DNA from: Desulfobacteraceae bacterium
Lineage (GTDB): Bacteria > Desulfobacterota > Desulfobacteria > Desulfobacterales > Desulfobacteraceae
Length of the DNA stretch: 13,691 bases
Reading direction: 5' to 3'
Assembly: GCA_024225895.1 (NCBI GenBank)
Contig: JAAEMC010000524.1
Location: 1-13,691, forward strand
Below, one piece after another: positions 7,243 to 13,691 of this stretch. Under the pieces are notes generated by a model. The model searched no databases. It worked only from the letters and a program-made list of their open reading frames with translations, and was not told where the DNA came from. The translations under genes and the position numbers were made by a program. Numbering within the stretch: the stretch's first letter is position 1; every line of letters starts with the position of its first letter.

Positions 7243-8292
7243 TTAGTGGCTGGAACGGTCAAGATCCCTTAAGGGTATGGCTTCCTTTCTAAAGCATAAA
7301 AACCGCCTTGTCTTGAGTACGCGGATCTGCCCGGGAAGATCCAGGCTTTTTCCTGTTTCCGATGTGCTGGCAAGATGGATAATGTCTTGGATATGCCGCA
7401 AGGTGATTCGTCTTAAATCACCTTTTATCGTAAAAATAGCTTTTCTGGCCATCCGTTGTTTCATTGAGATGTGAAGTTCATTAAACTGGTCCAGCATAAG
7501 TTCTATTAGATCATCTTTCCGGTGCTTTAGAACATCCTTAAAAGCAAGAGATGTATGCTTTTCTAAAAACAGGTTTTCCTGACTTAAGATTTGGCTGGTC
7601 CGGTTGAGGCAATCCCGGATTTCCGGGTTGTAGTCGTTTTCCAGCAATGGGAGAAGCTGGTTTCTGATTTTATTTCTTAAGAAAGCCGGATCTTCATTGG
7701 ATGAATCCACAACAAAATTCTGGTTCTGCCGGTCTAAAAAATCCATTACCTGTGAACGGGTTATATGAATCATGGGCCGGATAAAGAGATTATTCCTTTG
7801 GGGCGGGATACCGGAAAGACCCTTGAGACCTGCACCCCTTAAAAGATTCATGAGCACAAGCTCCGCATTGTCATCCCGGGTATGGCCGGTGGCGATTTTG
7901 GTAAATCCATGGGAGCAAGCTGTTTGACTGAAAAATTCGTATCTGGCGTTTCTGCCTGCTTCTTCAAGAGACAAGCCTTTTTCTTTGGACCAGGATTTGA
8001 TATCTCTTGTTTCCAAATAAAATGGCAGGTTAAGTTTTTGTGCCAGATTTTTGACAAAATCTTGATCCCTCTGGGATTCAGCACCCCGAAGCTCATGATT
8101 CAGGTGGGCAATCCCAAAGGTTAACTCATACTCATCCTTAATCAACAAGAGTCCCCGGACCAGGGCAACAGAGTCTGGACCACCGGACACAGCAATCAGA
8201 ATCGCCTCCTTTTTTTGAATCATGTTAAATTGGGAAATGGTCTCCTTCAAAATATCGAGAAACCCGGCAGATTGTTGTTTGGTCCGCGTCAT
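7243..8292 (-). CDS. tilS: tRNA(Ile)-lysidine synthetase
   Basis: TilS ligates lysine to C34 of the CAU-anticodon tRNA-Ile using ATP, so that it reads AUA instead of AUG; it is normally essential. In 349 residues the N-type PP-loop ATPase motif SGGPDS is at 36-41, HLNHELRG at 63-70, EEAGRNARYEFF at 110-121, ATGHTRDDNAELVLMNLLRGAGLKGLSGIPP at 134-164, and the RNKIRNQLLPLL segment at 206-217. The protein stops about where the C-terminal TilS_C domain of longer homologues (E. coli, 432 aa) would begin; short forms are also known. The start is ATG, 3 nt after the mqnD stop, with no visible ribosome site, so translational coupling is likely. The stop codon TAA lies inside the target duplication of the adjacent element. 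Removing the element restores the same stop, so the insertion did not shorten the protein. Confidence 0.95.
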   Translation of the reverse strand: MTRTKQQSAGFLDILKETISQFNMIQKKEAILIAVSGGPDSVALVRGLLLIKDEYELTFGIAHLNHELRGAESQRDQDFVKNLAQKLNLPFYLETRDIKSWSKEKGLSLEEAGRNARYEFFSQTACSHGFTKIATGHTRDDNAELVLMNLLRGAGLKGLSGIPPQRNNLFIRPMIHITRSQVMDFLDRQNQNFVVDSSNEDPAFLRNKIRNQLLPLLENDYNPEIRDCLNRTSQILSQENLFLEKHTSLAFKDVLKHRKDDLIELMLDQFNELHISMKQRMARKAIFTIKGDLRRITLRHIQDIIHLASTSETGKSLDLPGQIRVLKTRRFLCFRKEAIPLRDLDRSSH

Positions 8293-8295
8293 GGT

Positions 8296-9153
8296 TTAGC
8301 AGGCAAAAAGGGGCAGGCTGGAAGGAGTCATTATTCCCGCCTGGATGCCTTTTTTCAAAAAGGTTTGAATGGCAGCCTCGCCCCTTGGGCCCGGATCCTT
8401 TGAAAAATCGTTTACATAAAGTTTGATATGCTGGGAAATCACTGTTTTATCTAATTCCTGGGCATGTTTTTCAATATAGTCATAGGCCATATCCGGATTC
8501 GAAAATGCATGGTCAATACTGATCTTGATCAATGCTTCCACAGTCCTGGCAAAAGATTTCCCCAAATTTCTTTTGATAGCAATGCAGCCCAAAGGAATGG
8601 GCAGGCCTGTGGTGTCCTCCCACCATTGCCCTAAGTCCGTCTTCATTTCAAGATTGAAATTCTGATAAACAAACCGTCCCTCATGGATGATCACCCCGAA
8701 ATCTGCCTTTTTTTTAAGGACTGCGGGCATGATCTGTTCAAAGGGCATGGCCTTTACCGTGAAATCCATGCCGGGAAATTTTGCTTCCAGGAAAAAGCGA
8801 AAAAGATAAAAGGCGGTGGTCCCAGTCCCCGGAATAGCCACCACCGGCTTTTTGGTATCACCAAAGTTTAAGCCTGGCAGCGATATGATCAATGGTCCGC
8901 ATCCTTCACCCAGGGCAGAACCGGCGCGTAACAAAGCATAGTCATCTAAAAGATTTCCCAAAGCGGCAAAGGAGAGCTTTGTAATATCATGCTTGCCTTT
9001 GGCAGCATCCTGGTTCAGGGTTTGAACATCTTCCAGTACAACATCGAATGCAAGACCTGCCAGATCAATCAGATTCCGGGCAATGCCTTTAAATATAAAG
9101 GTGTCATTGGGGCAGGGCGAATAGGCCAGGCTGTATTTTTTATTCTCTTCCAT
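8296..9153 (-). CDS. mqnD: 1,4-dihydroxy-6-naphthoate synthase (futalosine menaquinone pathway)
   Basis: MqnD converts cyclic dehypoxanthine futalosine to 1,4-dihydroxy-6-naphthoate, a late step of the alternative menaquinone route used by many anaerobes. The 285-residue protein has the periplasmic-binding-like fold of the MqnA/MqnD family, without a signal peptide. Recognisable blocks are YSPCPNDTFIF at 11-21, EDVQTLN at 41-47, DITKLSFAALG at 56-66, AGSALGEGCGPLI at 77-89, IPGTGTTAFYLF at 107-118 and VIIHEGRFVYQ at 154-164; H157 corresponds to the proposed catalytic histidine. The 'SPCPNDTF' and 'ITKLSF' pattern favours MqnD over MqnA. No other mqn gene is in the window. The ATG at 9153 follows an in-frame TAA three codons upstream and lacks a Shine-Dalgarno sequence. 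Menaquinone would serve anaerobic respiration. Confidence 0.93.
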   Translation of the reverse strand: MEENKKYSLAYSPCPNDTFIFKGIARNLIDLAGLAFDVVLEDVQTLNQDAAKGKHDITKLSFAALGNLLDDYALLRAGSALGEGCGPLIISLPGLNFGDTKKPVVAIPGTGTTAFYLFRFFLEAKFPGMDFTVKAMPFEQIMPAVLKKKADFGVIIHEGRFVYQNFNLEMKTDLGQWWEDTTGLPIPLGCIAIKRNLGKSFARTVEALIKISIDHAFSNPDMAYDYIEKHAQELDKTVISQHIKLYVNDFSKDPGPRGEAAIQTFLKKGIQAGIMTPSSLPLFAC

Positions 9154-9161
9154 GGGGCATT

Positions 9162-9189
9162 ATTATCAGATATCCGGCAGGAAAGGCAA
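9162..9189 (-). promoter_or_regulatory. Possible promoter at the mqnD start, near-leaderless transcript
   Basis: On the minus strand TTGCCT (9184-9189) and GATAAT (9162-9167) are 16 nt apart. Only 8 nt separate the -10 box from the ATG, so the transcript would begin at or next to the start codon, in keeping with the missing ribosome site. The -35 box matches only 4 of 6 consensus bases. Confidence 0.25.
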
Positions 9190-9262
9190 TCGTGATCCAT
9201 AAAAAAGCAGTTCAAAATCCCATAGGTTTTGTCTCTTTCCATCTGGTTAAGACCCATCTCAT

Positions 9263-10867
9263 TCAATATTCCGGATCAGCAGTATAGTAATTGACACCAA
9301 ATTTTATTTCCGAGTCGCTCCATTCACCATTGCCGAATTCATTCCATCCCTTTACCCAGGCACTGTAAGTCCCGTTTTCAAGAGTCTTGTCCAGGGTGAC
9401 AGAGCAAGTGCCATCCACGCAAACTGCATCGGGGTAACAGGGGGAATGATTGTAAAGTTCATACCATTGAGAGAATTTATAACCATTGGGACCGCTGATA
9501 TATAGTTTGTACCAATCGGATTTCGTATCCTCTGTCCAGGAGATGGTGGGTGTGGTGTCGTATATGATGCCTGCAGGGGAGATGACTGTGATGATTTCCG
9601 GCTTTAGATCCGAAGTGGAAACAGTAAAACTGGATTTTTCGCTCCATTGGGAATACCCGTCTGTATTGAAGCCCATGACCCAGGCATCATAAGTCCCTTC
9701 AGGCATTTTTTGATCAATGGTTACCGAGCATTGGCCATCGGTGCATGCCGCCTCATCAAAATCCTTGGTATTGTCTTCGGTTTCAAACCACCTGGCATAT
9801 TTGTAAGTCCGGCTGCCGCTCTGTTCAACCAGATATACTTTGTACCAGGTTGCCATGGAATGCACACTCCAGGCCAGATTCGGGGTGGTATCAGAGGTGG
9901 TTCCGGTGGGGGAAGTAATCATCGGTTTGTTGGATTCAACCCTGACGGCCCGGTAGGTATAATCCGTGTTTGGATCAAACCAGAAGGCAAATTCACCGCT
10001 TTCAGATACCGCACCAGTGACATTTGTACCGTCAGCATAAAACAAATTGAGTCCACCATCGGAATCCACAGTATAGGTGATTTGATCCCCTTTGGGGTCC
10101 GTTCCCTTACCATTCCCGTCAAATAAAATGTTCGATGGTTCGATTCCCAAGGGTTTAAGAATGGTGGTCCTGTACAAGCCAAGCAATGAGGTCCGGCTCA
10201 CGTTGGATCCGTTTTTGATCCCGATAAAAGAGTTTTGCCCGTAGGCATAGCCACTGGCCATTTCAGTCACCAAAATGATTTCTTCGCCCGTACCAATGGC
10301 GTATTGTGCATCTTCTGTATTGGTTGTGGCCGTTATTTCTTCCACAGGCTCCCCGTCAAAGGAGACTTCGTTTATTTTCAAGGTGACCTCTCTGGGTCCC
10401 ATATGACCATATTGATCGGTTACCGTCCAAATCATGGTGATTTCATTAAAGGCGCCTGCGTTATACTCCTGGGCATGGAAGCGCCCGTTCAAGGCACTGA
10501 AGGCTTGGCCGAAATCCACCAGTCTGACCATATTCCATGTGGTGTCTCCCCCTTCAATGGCGACAAGAATTCCACCGGAAGCTGATACATACCCTTCGAG
10601 GGTATGAAGGGGCAGGTGAATGGTGATTTGACCGTCTAATCCCACGGAGTAGGTGAATCGGTCAGAGGAACCATAGAGGCCAGTTCCATCTCCGTCAAAC
10701 CTGATTTTACCTTCCGCTACATAGCCGGTCTGGGTGTTGATCTGGTAAGCGTAAATACCATTTAAAGAGGTATTGTCATATGCGGATACCACCGCTGCCA
10801 GCAAAAGAAAAAATGCAGTGGCAAAAATTAATTTTTTTGTCTGTTTGTATAAAGGATAATGCCCCAT
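9263..10867 (-). CDS. Secreted protein of duplicated beta-rich domains, FN3-like C-terminal repeats, function unknown
   Basis: This 534-residue protein starts at ATG with a strong GGAGGGG site 8 nt upstream. A signal peptide is clear (hydrophobic core about 13-27, SPase I site after VVSA at residue 29). Two beta domains, about 35-117 and 227-310, share the plan LxGxYxxx...FDGDG/FDGNG...F/ITYxV...DGxxxI, with a diverged segment between them (about 125-220). The C-terminal half holds two similar repeats, about 318-417 and 430-526. Each begins with DTTPxxxW, continues with WYKxY and C-[TV]-D-G-[QT]-C-S-V-T-[IL]-D, and ends with GTYxAWVxGxNxxGxxxWS, an arrangement like FN3 domains. Cysteine pairs C375/C380 and C483/C488 (plus C477) could form disulfides outside the cytoplasm. 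There is no anchor or catalytic motif, so adhesion or ligand binding is the most one could propose. A TATAAT at 10944-10949 (minus) lacks a good -35. It lies 175 bp after the response regulator, which could control it. Confidence 0.85.
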   Translation of the reverse strand: MGHYPLYKQTKKLIFATAFFLLLAAVVSAYDNTSLNGIYAYQINTQTGYVAEGKIRFDGDGTGLYGSSDRFTYSVGLDGQITIHLPLHTLEGYVSASGGILVAIEGGDTTWNMVRLVDFGQAFSALNGRFHAQEYNAGAFNEITMIWTVTDQYGHMGPREVTLKINEVSFDGEPVEEITATTNTEDAQYAIGTGEEIILVTEMASGYAYGQNSFIGIKNGSNVSRTSLLGLYRTTILKPLGIEPSNILFDGNGKGTDPKGDQITYTVDSDGGLNLFYADGTNVTGAVSESGEFAFWFDPNTDYTYRAVRVESNKPMITSPTGTTSDTTPNLAWSVHSMATWYKVYLVEQSGSRTYKYARWFETEDNTKDFDEAACTDGQCSVTIDQKMPEGTYDAWVMGFNTDGYSQWSEKSSFTVSTSDLKPEIITVISPAGIIYDTTPTISWTEDTKSDWYKLYISGPNGYKFSQWYELYNHSPCYPDAVCVDGTCSVTLDKTLENGTYSAWVKGWNEFGNGEWSDSEIKFGVNYYTADPEY

Positions 10868-11042
10868 GTTTTTTTCCCCTCCCTATTTCGAACTTGCCTT
10901 TTGCCGAGGCTGCCCAGTTAAGATTGTCTTTTTTTGTTTGACTATTATAAGGATACTAAAATTGCCAGGGGCTGTTCAATCCGGGGAAACCTGTATTTTG
11001 GGGTAAGGGTAATTAGGTAGGCGGGTTTGATTTGAAATGTAT

Positions 11043-11666
11043 TCAGGCCTCAATGATACCTTTTTTAATGGCATATTTCACAAGCTGGGCAACATTTTTA
11101 ACCCCAAGCTTTTCCATGATATTGGCCCGGTGGGTCTCAACGGTTTTGATGCTGATAAAAAGATTATTAGCAATTGCTTTGCTGCTGTGACCCTCGCAGA
11201 TTTGCTCCACAATCTCTTCTTCCCTTTGAGTTAGAAGTTGCTGAGAAGGAGGCGTCTTGGGGGGAGAAGGCATGGAATCAAAGGAAAGATTGATGAATTT
11301 CTCATCCCGCTGCAAGGCCCGGATGGCATATATGAGATTGTCAAAGGCATCATCTTTAACCACATATCCGTTGATGCCTGCTTCCAATGCCTTTTCAACC
11401 AGAATGGGGTCTTTGTGCATGGATAAAAGCAAAATACGAGTGTCCGGGTTCTGGGCGAGGATTTTTTTGGATGCTTCAATTCCGTCAATATCGGGCAGGG
11501 AGATATCCATGACAATAATGTCTGCATGGATTTTGGCTGCAAGCTGGACTGCCGCACGGCCTTCGCCGCACTCTGCCACCACTTCCATATCATCCACCGG
11601 TGTAAAAAGAGTGGCAATCCCCTGCCTGAAAATTCTGTGGTCATCCACCAGCATTACCCGGATCAT
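11043..11666 (-). CDS. NarL/FixJ (LuxR-type) response regulator
   Basis: The 207-residue protein has an N-terminal receiver (about 1-120) and a C-terminal LuxR-type helix-turn-helix (about 144-205). The receiver shows the acidic pair D8-D9, phosphoacceptor D54 in IIVMDISLPDIDG, the switch residue S82 in LLLSMH, and K104 in YVVKDD, so it should be a phosphorylation-competent switch. The DNA-binding part carries the family signature LTQREEEIVEQICEG...SSKAIANNLFISIKTVETHRANIMEKLGV at 145-189. Its ATG overlaps the TGA of the upstream histidine kinase (ATGA), giving translational coupling and making the pair one two-component system. Targets are unknown; the downstream secreted-protein gene is the nearest candidate. 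No terminator is visible after the stop. Confidence 0.96.
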   Translation of the reverse strand: MIRVMLVDDHRIFRQGIATLFTPVDDMEVVAECGEGRAAVQLAAKIHADIIVMDISLPDIDGIEASKKILAQNPDTRILLLSMHKDPILVEKALEAGINGYVVKDDAFDNLIYAIRALQRDEKFINLSFDSMPSPPKTPPSQQLLTQREEEIVEQICEGHSSKAIANNLFISIKTVETHRANIMEKLGVKNVAQLVKYAIKKGIIEA

Positions 11667-13561
11667 ATGGTATTCGCCCTTACCCAGATACGCATCTTTG
11701 TTCCTTTGCCTTTTAGGTTTCTTATCTGCAGCTTTCCATCCAAAAGATCCATACGTTCTTTAATAGTGGAAAGCCCCATGCCCTTGCCGGTTTTTGATAT
11801 TTTCGGGTAGTCAAACCCGACGCCGTCATCTGCTATGGTCATTTCAAGCATGGAACCATTGTAATGTAAAGTGATATTTATATGGGCTGCCTTAGCATAC
11901 TTCAGGGCGTTGCCCACAGCTTCCTGAAAGATCCTGAATATATTGTCCTCCACTGAGGAAGACAGCCTTGGAATGGTTTTTGATACCACTTTTACGATGG
12001 TATCGGTACCATTGCCAATGCGGTCTGCATAGCTTTTAATGGCTGAATCCAATCCCGCCTTGTCCAGAAGTGCCGGTCTCAGCCCCATGGAAATATTGCG
12101 CAGCTCTTCAATACTTCCTGAGACCTCCTGGATGATATCCTCAATATCGTTGTTTTGCATCTTTTGGTTAGTTCGTTGCAGATTGAATTTTACTGCCAGC
12201 ATGTTTTGCCCAAGCCCATCATGCAGTTCCCTTGCCAATCGTTTCCTTTCATTTTCGTGGGCAACGAGTATCTTGCCGGACAGGGAAGCTGCTTTGTGTT
12301 GAATCCTGTTGAACCGCATACCCAGGGCATAAACAAGGCAGATCATAAACAAAAGCCCCATGTGGTCGTCGAATCTGAGCAAAGTGGCATAGTATTTATT
12401 CAATGCCGGGATGCCCAGGCTGAAAAGAGCATAAAATAATCCACTGAGGATGACGGAGGCAGATCCGAGAATCACGGGGAAAAACTCGGGTACTTTCCGC
12501 CGGATGGCATATTGGATGACATAAAGTCCCAAAATGCTGGTCCATACTATCTGAACCAGCCATAAATGGCTGATCAGACTGAAGGCGGCATAATTAAAAT
12601 TTGCGAAAAACAGGGTTGCCAGGGCAAATCCAAGTGAAAAGAAAACCGTATGTTTGATAACAGGGGTAATCGAATAATTGGCGAAGCTGACAAAAAACAT
12701 GAGCATGGTGACCGGTATCAGCGGCATGAACATCAGCAGTACTGCTTCAACAACAGGTGTTTTCAGGCCGGTTTCAAAAAACATCTGGCTGTCCAGTATG
12801 ATACTGAGAATAAACAACAAGGCAAAGAGAGCAAAATAGATATACTCTTTTTCCCTGGACCCGGTGATATAAAAAAAACAACAAGAGATGAAAAGAGACA
12901 GTATAAGGGTGAGGAAAATGGTTTCTTCAATGATGACCATCTTTTCCCGGCGATGCTTTTCCTTGAGGAGGACCAGGTACTTGTCCAGGAGCGGCCGGTC
13001 TGTCACAAGCCCGGACCCCATTTCAAGACTCATTACCCGGATGGCAAGGCAGTTCATCCTGCCGGGTTTGATAAGGCCTTGGGGCACTTTATAGAGCCTT
13101 TCGCCCCTGGTTTCCACAAACCATCTGCCAAATTTCCCTGTGGAACCTATTTTTGTGCCATTGAGAAAAGTCTGGTCTGCATTATGAACCTGCCCCAGGA
13201 ACAGGCCGAGCCCATTATCTTCAAAATCGGCCTGAACAGTGAAATTAATCCTGTACCATCCCATATATTTATTACTTTTAAATCCCTGTTCCTGCCATGA
13301 GCCTGGAATATTTATTTTGGACCAATCTGAATCATCCAGGTTTGGATCAGCCCAGGCAAGATTGTCTCCGGCTTTAAATAGATATTCCCCCTGGAGGGGG
13401 CCGACAAAAGCCTCCGCTGTTAAAGGATTTGGGAGGGCTATAAACAGCAGTAAAAGAACAGCGAGCCCCATTAATTGAAAGGATCTGAAAAGAGAGTAAA
13501 TTGCCTTTTCAAATTTTCGCAGGAAACGCAATAAAGATTCCTTTATAGATACCATGAGCAT
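11663..13561 (-). CDS. 7TMR-DISM sensor histidine kinase (HisKA_3 type)
   Basis: This is the membrane sensor partner of the following response regulator. Numbered from ATG at 13561 (632 aa), it has an N-terminal signal or anchor segment (about 31-51). An extracellular jelly-roll domain follows (about 55-190) with DDSDWSKINIPGSW, GWYRINF and FLNGTKIGSTG, resembling glycoside hydrolase family 2-like ligand-binding modules of 7TMR-DISM receptors. Seven membrane helices span about 210-416. A HisKA_3 dimerisation domain has ERKRLARELHDGLGQ with phosphoacceptor H447. The HATPase domain has the N box around N551, DDGVGF at 578-583 and GKGMGLSTIKER at 592-603. Carbohydrate or a cell-wall fragment is a possible ligand, by domain analogy only. 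The frame stays open to GTG at 13585, but no ribosome site precedes that codon and the MITE-like copy begins 6 bp beyond it; ATG at 13561 (weak GGAAAA site) or 13555 is more plausible. Confidence 0.93.
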   Translation of the reverse strand: MLMVSIKESLLRFLRKFEKAIYSLFRSFQLMGLAVLLLLFIALPNPLTAEAFVGPLQGEYLFKAGDNLAWADPNLDDSDWSKINIPGSWQEQGFKSNKYMGWYRINFTVQADFEDNGLGLFLGQVHNADQTFLNGTKIGSTGKFGRWFVETRGERLYKVPQGLIKPGRMNCLAIRVMSLEMGSGLVTDRPLLDKYLVLLKEKHRREKMVIIEETIFLTLILSLFISCCFFYITGSREKEYIYFALFALLFILSIILDSQMFFETGLKTPVVEAVLLMFMPLIPVTMLMFFVSFANYSITPVIKHTVFFSLGFALATLFFANFNYAAFSLISHLWLVQIVWTSILGLYVIQYAIRRKVPEFFPVILGSASVILSGLFYALFSLGIPALNKYYATLLRFDDHMGLLFMICLVYALGMRFNRIQHKAASLSGKILVAHENERKRLARELHDGLGQNMLAVKFNLQRTNQKMQNNDIEDIIQEVSGSIEELRNISMGLRPALLDKAGLDSAIKSYADRIGNGTDTIVKVVSKTIPRLSSSVEDNIFRIFQEAVGNALKYAKAAHINITLHYNGSMLEMTIADDGVGFDYPKISKTGKGMGLSTIKERMDLLDGKLQIRNLKGKGTKMRIWVRANTI

Positions 13562-13590
13562 GCTTTTTCCAGAATTTTCCTCCACGCTAA

Positions 13591-13691
13591 CCCGGATATT
13601 TCACGAATCGAGTTTGTTTTAGCTGCAAGTTGCAGGGCATGCTGCTGTAATTATTTACCGCAAATGCCCTGCAACGCGGCAGATGAGACAA
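13591..13691. mobile_element. Second copy of the MITE-like element, left 101 bp, cut by window end
   Basis: This stretch matches 6997-7097 at 97 of 101 positions without gaps, in the same orientation. It begins with the same terminal repeat (CCCGGATATTTCACGA, two changes) and contains the full 45-nt hairpin. The five bases before it are GCTAA; whether they recur at the far end cannot be checked here. The element lies directly upstream of the histidine kinase start, so the kinase promoter must lie inside it or beyond it. Confidence 0.75.

Noticed and set aside
7243..8292. TilS truncated by the adjacent element
   Set aside because: The stop codon is contained in the target duplication, and the reconstructed empty site has the same stop, so the insertion did not shorten the gene.
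9069..9266. 65-codon minus-strand frame between the secreted-protein gene and mqnD
   Set aside because: Its TTG start lacks a ribosome site, and nearly half of it overlaps mqnD in another frame.
10868..11042. Possible riboswitch or terminator between the response regulator and the secreted-protein gene
   Set aside because: I saw no conserved riboswitch core (for example the GEMM motif) and no stable hairpin with a U-run, only a TATAAT hexamer and a good ribosome site.
1..13691. CRISPR array, tRNA, rRNA, integrase or phage genes
   Set aside because: No regularly spaced repeats, no tRNA-like cloverleaf, no rRNA segments and no recombinase or structural phage protein were found on either strand.

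Overview
The window looks like chromosomal DNA from an anaerobic, sulfate-reducer-type Desulfobacterota (Desulfobacterales-like) bacterium. The basis is indirect: moderate GC content, a futalosine-pathway menaquinone gene (mqnD), a tilS / ftsH / folP / YbbR gene order familiar from deltaproteobacterial genomes, a 7TMR-DISM sensor kinase and secreted beta-repeat proteins. No 16S or other marker is present, so the assignment is an inference. All convincing genes lie on the minus strand and the plus-strand open frames are antisense shadows, so transcription runs from high to low coordinates.

Reading in the direction of transcription, the right end holds a two-component system: a 7TMR-DISM sensor histidine kinase overlapping a NarL/LuxR-type response regulator by 4 bp. 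It is followed by a secreted protein built from internally duplicated beta-rich domains, then mqnD and tilS, which are separated by only 3 nt. Next comes a 663-bp non-coding stretch. It holds a 245-bp MITE-like element inserted at the tilS stop codon, a degraded reading frame whose end resembles the C-terminal tail of an Amt-type ammonium transporter, a hairpin terminator, and a good sigma70-type promoter for ftsH. The ftsH-folP-ybbR-coaX set follows as a tight operon (gaps of 2 nt, an 8-nt overlap, and 33 nt). To the left lie a stand-alone GNAT acetyltransferase, a 524-bp intergenic region rich in palindromes, and the first 269 codons of an O-methyltransferase that runs off the window.

The main unusual feature is the MITE-like element. 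The complete copy (6997-7241) has 15-bp terminal inverted repeats, a 5-bp target duplication (ATTAG) and a long internal hairpin. A second copy in the same orientation starts at 13591, immediately upstream of the sensor kinase, and is 97/101 identical over the visible part. The two copies enclose a 6.6-kb block (tilS, mqnD, secreted protein, two-component system). The second point of interest is the ftsH operon. It carries a YbbR/CdaR-family protein with a lipoprotein signal instead of the usual membrane anchor, and it lacks the diadenylate cyclase gene (cdaA) that normally sits between folP and ybbR.

Most of the window is ordinary housekeeping: protein quality control (FtsH), folate (FolP), CoA (CoaX), tRNA-Ile lysidine (TilS) and menaquinone (MqnD). 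I did not find a clearly new multi-gene system. The element pair and the altered ybbR locus are the observations most worth following up.
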